This document shows positions 17,500 to 19,825 of a stretch of DNA of 19,825 bases, one piece after another. How positions within the stretch are numbered: position 1 is the first letter of the stretch; each line of letters starts with the position of its first letter. Source of the stretch: Lonsdalea britannica (lineage in GTDB: Bacteria > Pseudomonadota > Gammaproteobacteria > Enterobacterales > Enterobacteriaceae); assembly GCF_946477055.1 (NCBI RefSeq), contig NZ_CAMKXG010000029.1:1-19825 (forward strand), in the 5' to 3' direction. The translations under genes and the position numbers were made by a program. The notes beneath the pieces are model-generated. The model saw nothing but the letters and a program-made list of their open reading frames with translations. It did not search any database and had not been told where the DNA came from.

Positions 17500-18702
17500 T
17501 TAGAACCCCATCGGCGGCCTGCCCGACCGACTGCCGGTCGTGCCGCCTTGTTGGCTGACGATGACCTCTTCGCCGGCGTTGACGCCGGAAGTGAGCTGGA
17601 CGAAGACATTGTCGCTGATACCGGTGGTGACCGGACGGGCATGAATATCCCCTTTATCGTCCACGACCTGCACCAGCGTTTTTCCTGCCTCGTTATGCAG
17701 CGCCGTCATCGGCACAACCAGCGCGTTCTTGACGGTATCCAGCAGGATGTAAACCTGTGCCGTCATGGAGATACGCAGGGTTTCTTCGGGGTTGTCGACA
17801 TCGAACAGTCCATTGTAGTAGACCGCCGTGCTGGAAGACGACGAGCTGCTACTGCTGCTTGAACTGCTGCTGCTTGAGGTCGAGGTATCGGAACTCAGCG
17901 ATTCCGGCGCCGGTTCGATAGCGCGCAGCGTGGCCTGATAGCGTTTATCCGGATTGCCGAGGATCGTGAACCAGACCGACATGCCCGGTTTGACCTTAAT
18001 CACGTCCGCTTCTGAGATCTGCGCCTGGATGGTCATGGTCTTCAGGTTGGCGACTTTGGCGATGGTCGGCGTGCTTTGCGCGGCGTTGACCGTCTGCCCA
18101 GCTTCGACCGGGATGGCGACGACGGTGCCGTCCATCGGCGACGTGATTTTGGTATAGCCCAGATTGACCTGCGCGGTATTGACGGCGATCTGCGCCTGAA
18201 TTATTTGGGCGTCCATTGCGGCGATTTCGGCCTGCGTGGCGTCGAGCGTCGCACGGGCGCTGTCATAGTCCGCCTGCGCGCCGACGCCTTTTCGCATCAG
18301 CATTTCCTGACGCTGCCAGCTCAGCTGATTATTTTTTAGCGTCGCCAGTTTGGCGGCTCGCTGGGCCTGCACGTTTTTCAGCGCCGCTTGACTGTCTTTG
18401 AGCTCGTTCTGCTGGGTCAGGTCATCGATTTCGGCCATTAGCTGTCCTTTTTGAACTTTATCGCCCAATGAAATCGGCAACGCTTTGATTTGTCCTGATG
18501 CCTGAGCACCGACGCTAACCAGCTTTTGCGCTTCTATCGTGCCATCGGCCAATACGGTTTTTTCCAGATCCCGAATGGCGACAGGGGTGGTGATATAGTT
18601 AACTTTGCTTTCTGGACGCAGCAAAAACAGCGAGAGCAGGGCAAGAAGGATGGCGAGCAGTATAATTAAAATTAAGTGGGCGGGTCGTAAACGGAATTTC
18701 AT
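17500..18702 (-). CDS. macA: Periplasmic adaptor (membrane fusion) protein MacA, with poly-serine insert
   Basis: MacA links MacB to the TolC outer-membrane channel. The 400-residue protein has an N-terminal membrane anchor (about 8-28), a split biotinyl-lipoyl domain (VGAQASGQIKALPISLGDKVQKGQLMAEI and its partner LGYTKITSPMDGTVV), a coiled-coil hairpin (about 95-180) and the beta-barrel domain with ISEADVIKVKPG. Residues 276-291 are 16 consecutive serines, encoded by mixed AGC, AGT and TCN codons. They lie between the beta-barrel and the last strand region (VYYNGLFDV), where E. coli MacA has only a short loop. I chose the ATG at 18702 (MKFRLRPAHL), which puts the anchor at the N-terminus; an ATG at 18744 is possible. 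First gene of the operon, divergent from the response-regulator gene. Confidence 0.93.
   Translation of the reverse strand: MKFRLRPAHLILIILLAILLALLSLFLLRPESKVNYITTPVAIRDLEKTVLADGTIEAQKLVSVGAQASGQIKALPISLGDKVQKGQLMAEIDDLTQQNELKDSQAALKNVQAQRAAKLATLKNNQLSWQRQEMLMRKGVGAQADYDSARATLDATQAEIAAMDAQIIQAQIAVNTAQVNLGYTKITSPMDGTVVAIPVEAGQTVNAAQSTPTIAKVANLKTMTIQAQISEADVIKVKPGMSVWFTILGNPDKRYQATLRAIEPAPESLSSDTSTSSSSSSSSSSSSSSSSTAVYYNGLFDVDNPEETLRISMTAQVYILLDTVKNALVVPMTALHNEAGKTLVQVVDDKGDIHARPVTTGISDNVFVQLTSGVNAGEEVIVSQQGGTTGSRSGRPPMGF
17830..17877 (-). repeat. Poly-serine codon tract in macA
   Basis: Sixteen successive serine codons (AGC x9, AGT x2, TCA x2, TCG x2, TCT, TCC in varying order) give an uninterrupted Ser run, flanked by further Ser/Thr. 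The mixture of both serine codon boxes makes simple trinucleotide slippage an incomplete explanation. Confidence 0.95.
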
Positions 18703-18744
18703 CAAAACTTCAGTGTCCTTAGTAAGGCCGAAGACATAAAGCAT

Positions 18745-18764
18745 AGTAAAGACACCAATTTACT
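18745..18764. promoter_or_regulatory. Perfect inverted repeat upstream of macA
   Basis: AGTAAA (18745-18750) and TTTACT (18759-18764) are perfect inverted arms 8 bp apart, 43-62 bp upstream of the macA start codon. It is a candidate operator, possibly for the adjacent response regulator, since GTAAA is also the CpxR half-site. Confidence 0.4.
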
Positions 18765-18806
18765 CTATTTATCGAAAGCCCCACGTCATATTTGTCTAAA
18801 TGAAAA

Positions 18807-18836
18807 GTAAGTAATCTGTAAATACAGCTGCGTAAG
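18807..18836 (+). promoter_or_regulatory. GTAA direct repeats upstream of the response-regulator gene
   Basis: GTAAG (18807), GTAAA (18818) and GTAAG (18832) are spaced 11 and 14 bp apart. The first pair resembles a CpxR box (GTAAA-N5-GTAAA) with one extra spacer base. They lie 51-80 bp before the response-regulator start. Autoregulation is inference. Confidence 0.35.
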
Positions 18837-18886
18837 ATACTGGCACACTTGAGAATAGGTTTCATACGAACATACGGGAACACGAG

Positions 18887-19567
18887 ATGAAAATTTTACT
18901 GGTAGATGATGATGCCGAACTGGGAAGTATGCTGTGCGAGTACCTCACGGCCGAAGGGTTCAACGCCGAGCAGGTGCTGACCGGTAAAGAGGGCGTTGAC
19001 GGAGCGATGTCCAATCAGTACACCGCTATGATCCTGGACATCATGCTGCCGGACATGAGCGGGATCGACGTGCTGCGTCAGGTTCGTCGTAGCCAGCAGT
19101 TGCCGATCATCATGCTGACGGCCAAAGGCGACAACATTGATCGCGTCATCGGACTGGAAATGGGCGCGGATGATTATGTCCCCAAACCCTGTTACCCGCG
19201 TGAATTGGTCGCACGACTGCGTGCCGTCTTGCGGCGTTATGAAGATAAACCGGAAAAAATCAGCGATACCGGTTCGGTCACCTACGGCGAACTGACGTTG
19301 AACACCTCTACCCGCAACAGCGAATGGCGCGGCGTTTCGTTTGATCTGACAGCCTCCGAGTTCAATCTGCTGGAACTGCTGATGCGTTCGCCAGACCGTG
19401 TGGTGACAAAAGATGAGCTGTCGGAGAAATGTCTGGGACGCCGCCGCGAAGCGTATGACCGCAGCGTAGACGTGCATATCAGCAATATTCGTCAGAAGCT
19501 CAGCGCGTTGGAAGGCAGTACTCTAACGATAGAAACGGTGCGTAGCGTCGGCTATCGGATCCGCTAA
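18887..19567 (+). CDS. CpxR-like OmpR-family response regulator
   Basis: The 226-residue protein is a two-component DNA-binding regulator. The receiver domain (1-115) has the acidic pair at D7-D9, the phosphoacceptor D51 in LDIMLPDMSG, T78 in IIMLTAKG and K100 in DDYVPKPC. The C-terminal winged helix (about 130-226) includes LTASEFNLLELLM, RSVDVHISNIRQKL and the end TVRSVGYRIR. It resembles CpxR most (GIDVLRQVR, PRELVARLRAVLRR, CLGRRREAYDRSVDVHISN), but is clearly not the cpxR orthologue by context. The residue after KP, usually Phe, is Cys (101). It overlaps nothing, is followed 2 bp later by a sensor kinase gene, and is divergent from macAB, which it probably regulates. Confidence 0.9.
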   Translation: MKILLVDDDAELGSMLCEYLTAEGFNAEQVLTGKEGVDGAMSNQYTAMILDIMLPDMSGIDVLRQVRRSQQLPIIMLTAKGDNIDRVIGLEMGADDYVPKPCYPRELVARLRAVLRRYEDKPEKISDTGSVTYGELTLNTSTRNSEWRGVSFDLTASEFNLLELLMRSPDRVVTKDELSEKCLGRRREAYDRSVDVHISNIRQKLSALEGSTLTIETVRSVGYRIR

Positions 19568-19569
19568 TT

Positions 19570-19825
19570 ATGCAGGGAAGACTTTTCTGGAAGATCCTGG
19601 TCGGGCTGTGGCTGACCCTGATTGTGATTTCGCAATTGCTGTGGGTCGGCTTTTCTTTCTACGGCGATCGTAATGAACCGCCTGAAATCAGGCTCGGTAA
19701 GCACATCATCGCCTTACAGATGACGCTGGCGTCAGAGGCTTTGCAACGCGGGGGCGTTTCCGCGCTGGACGAGGAGATGTCGGGCTGGCCGGAGAGCGAA
19801 CGCGGTTATATTTCTGCCTCCACGC
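19570..19825 (+). CDS. Sensor histidine kinase, N-terminal fragment (cut by window edge)
   Basis: An ATG 2 bp after the response-regulator stop opens a frame that stays open for 85 codons to the right edge. The start MQGRLFWKILVGLWLTLIVI has one membrane helix (about 8-30, ending in QLLWVGFSF), followed by a hydrophilic stretch that would begin the periplasmic sensor loop (YGDRNEPPEIRLGKH). This is the usual start of a two-component sensor kinase; HAMP, HisKA and ATPase domains would be beyond the window. Tight coupling to the response-regulator gene makes it its likely partner. The signal sensed is unknown. Confidence 0.8.
   Translation, partial: MQGRLFWKILVGLWLTLIVISQLLWVGFSFYGDRNEPPEIRLGKHIIALQMTLASEALQRGGVSALDEEMSGWPESERGYISAST

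Noticed and set aside
17830..17877. Simple microsatellite or assembly artefact instead of coding sequence
   Set aside because: The tract stays in frame, uses several serine codons in mixed order and is flanked by normal MacA sequence on both sides.

Overview
The window is a chromosomal segment of a gammaproteobacterium of the order Enterobacterales. Nearly every recognisable protein is close to its Escherichia coli counterpart as I recall it (RecN, NadK, GrpE, MntH, NudK, TalA, YaiI, HemF, YpeA, YfeY, YfeX, CysM, MacAB). The gene order and the extra modules suggest the Pectobacteriaceae (Dickeya/Pectobacterium/Brenneria/Lonsdalea group), but that family assignment is inference. I see no phage, insertion sequence, tRNA, rRNA or CRISPR array.

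Positions 1-4610 are housekeeping and stress genes: the 5' part of recN (reading off the left edge, with three LexA boxes upstream), nadK, and grpE read divergently from a very good sigma-32 promoter. After a terminator region comes mntH with a Fur-box-like site. Positions 4622-8895 hold the least understood module. A leftward operon encodes an MFS exporter-like protein, a 610-residue FAD/NAD(P)-binding protein and a 66-residue 4-oxalocrotonate-tautomerase-like protein, and a LysR regulator reads divergently from it. This looks like a self-regulated small-molecule pathway of unknown substrate.

Positions 8994-15499 are conserved metabolic genes: nudK, talA, the hemF-yaiI operon, ypeA, the lipoprotein gene yfeY, the DyP peroxidase gene yfeX and cysM. 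Compared with the E. coli arrangement, amiA is missing beside hemF, and cysM stands directly behind yfeX, away from a cysPTWA operon.

Positions 15523-19825 hold the macAB tripartite-efflux operon (leftward) and, divergently, a CpxR-like response regulator followed by the start of its sensor kinase, cut by the right edge. The MacA protein carries an unusual run of 16 serines. The shared 184-bp intergenic region contains a perfect inverted repeat in front of macA and spaced GTAA repeats in front of the regulator gene, consistent with control of both units by the two-component system.
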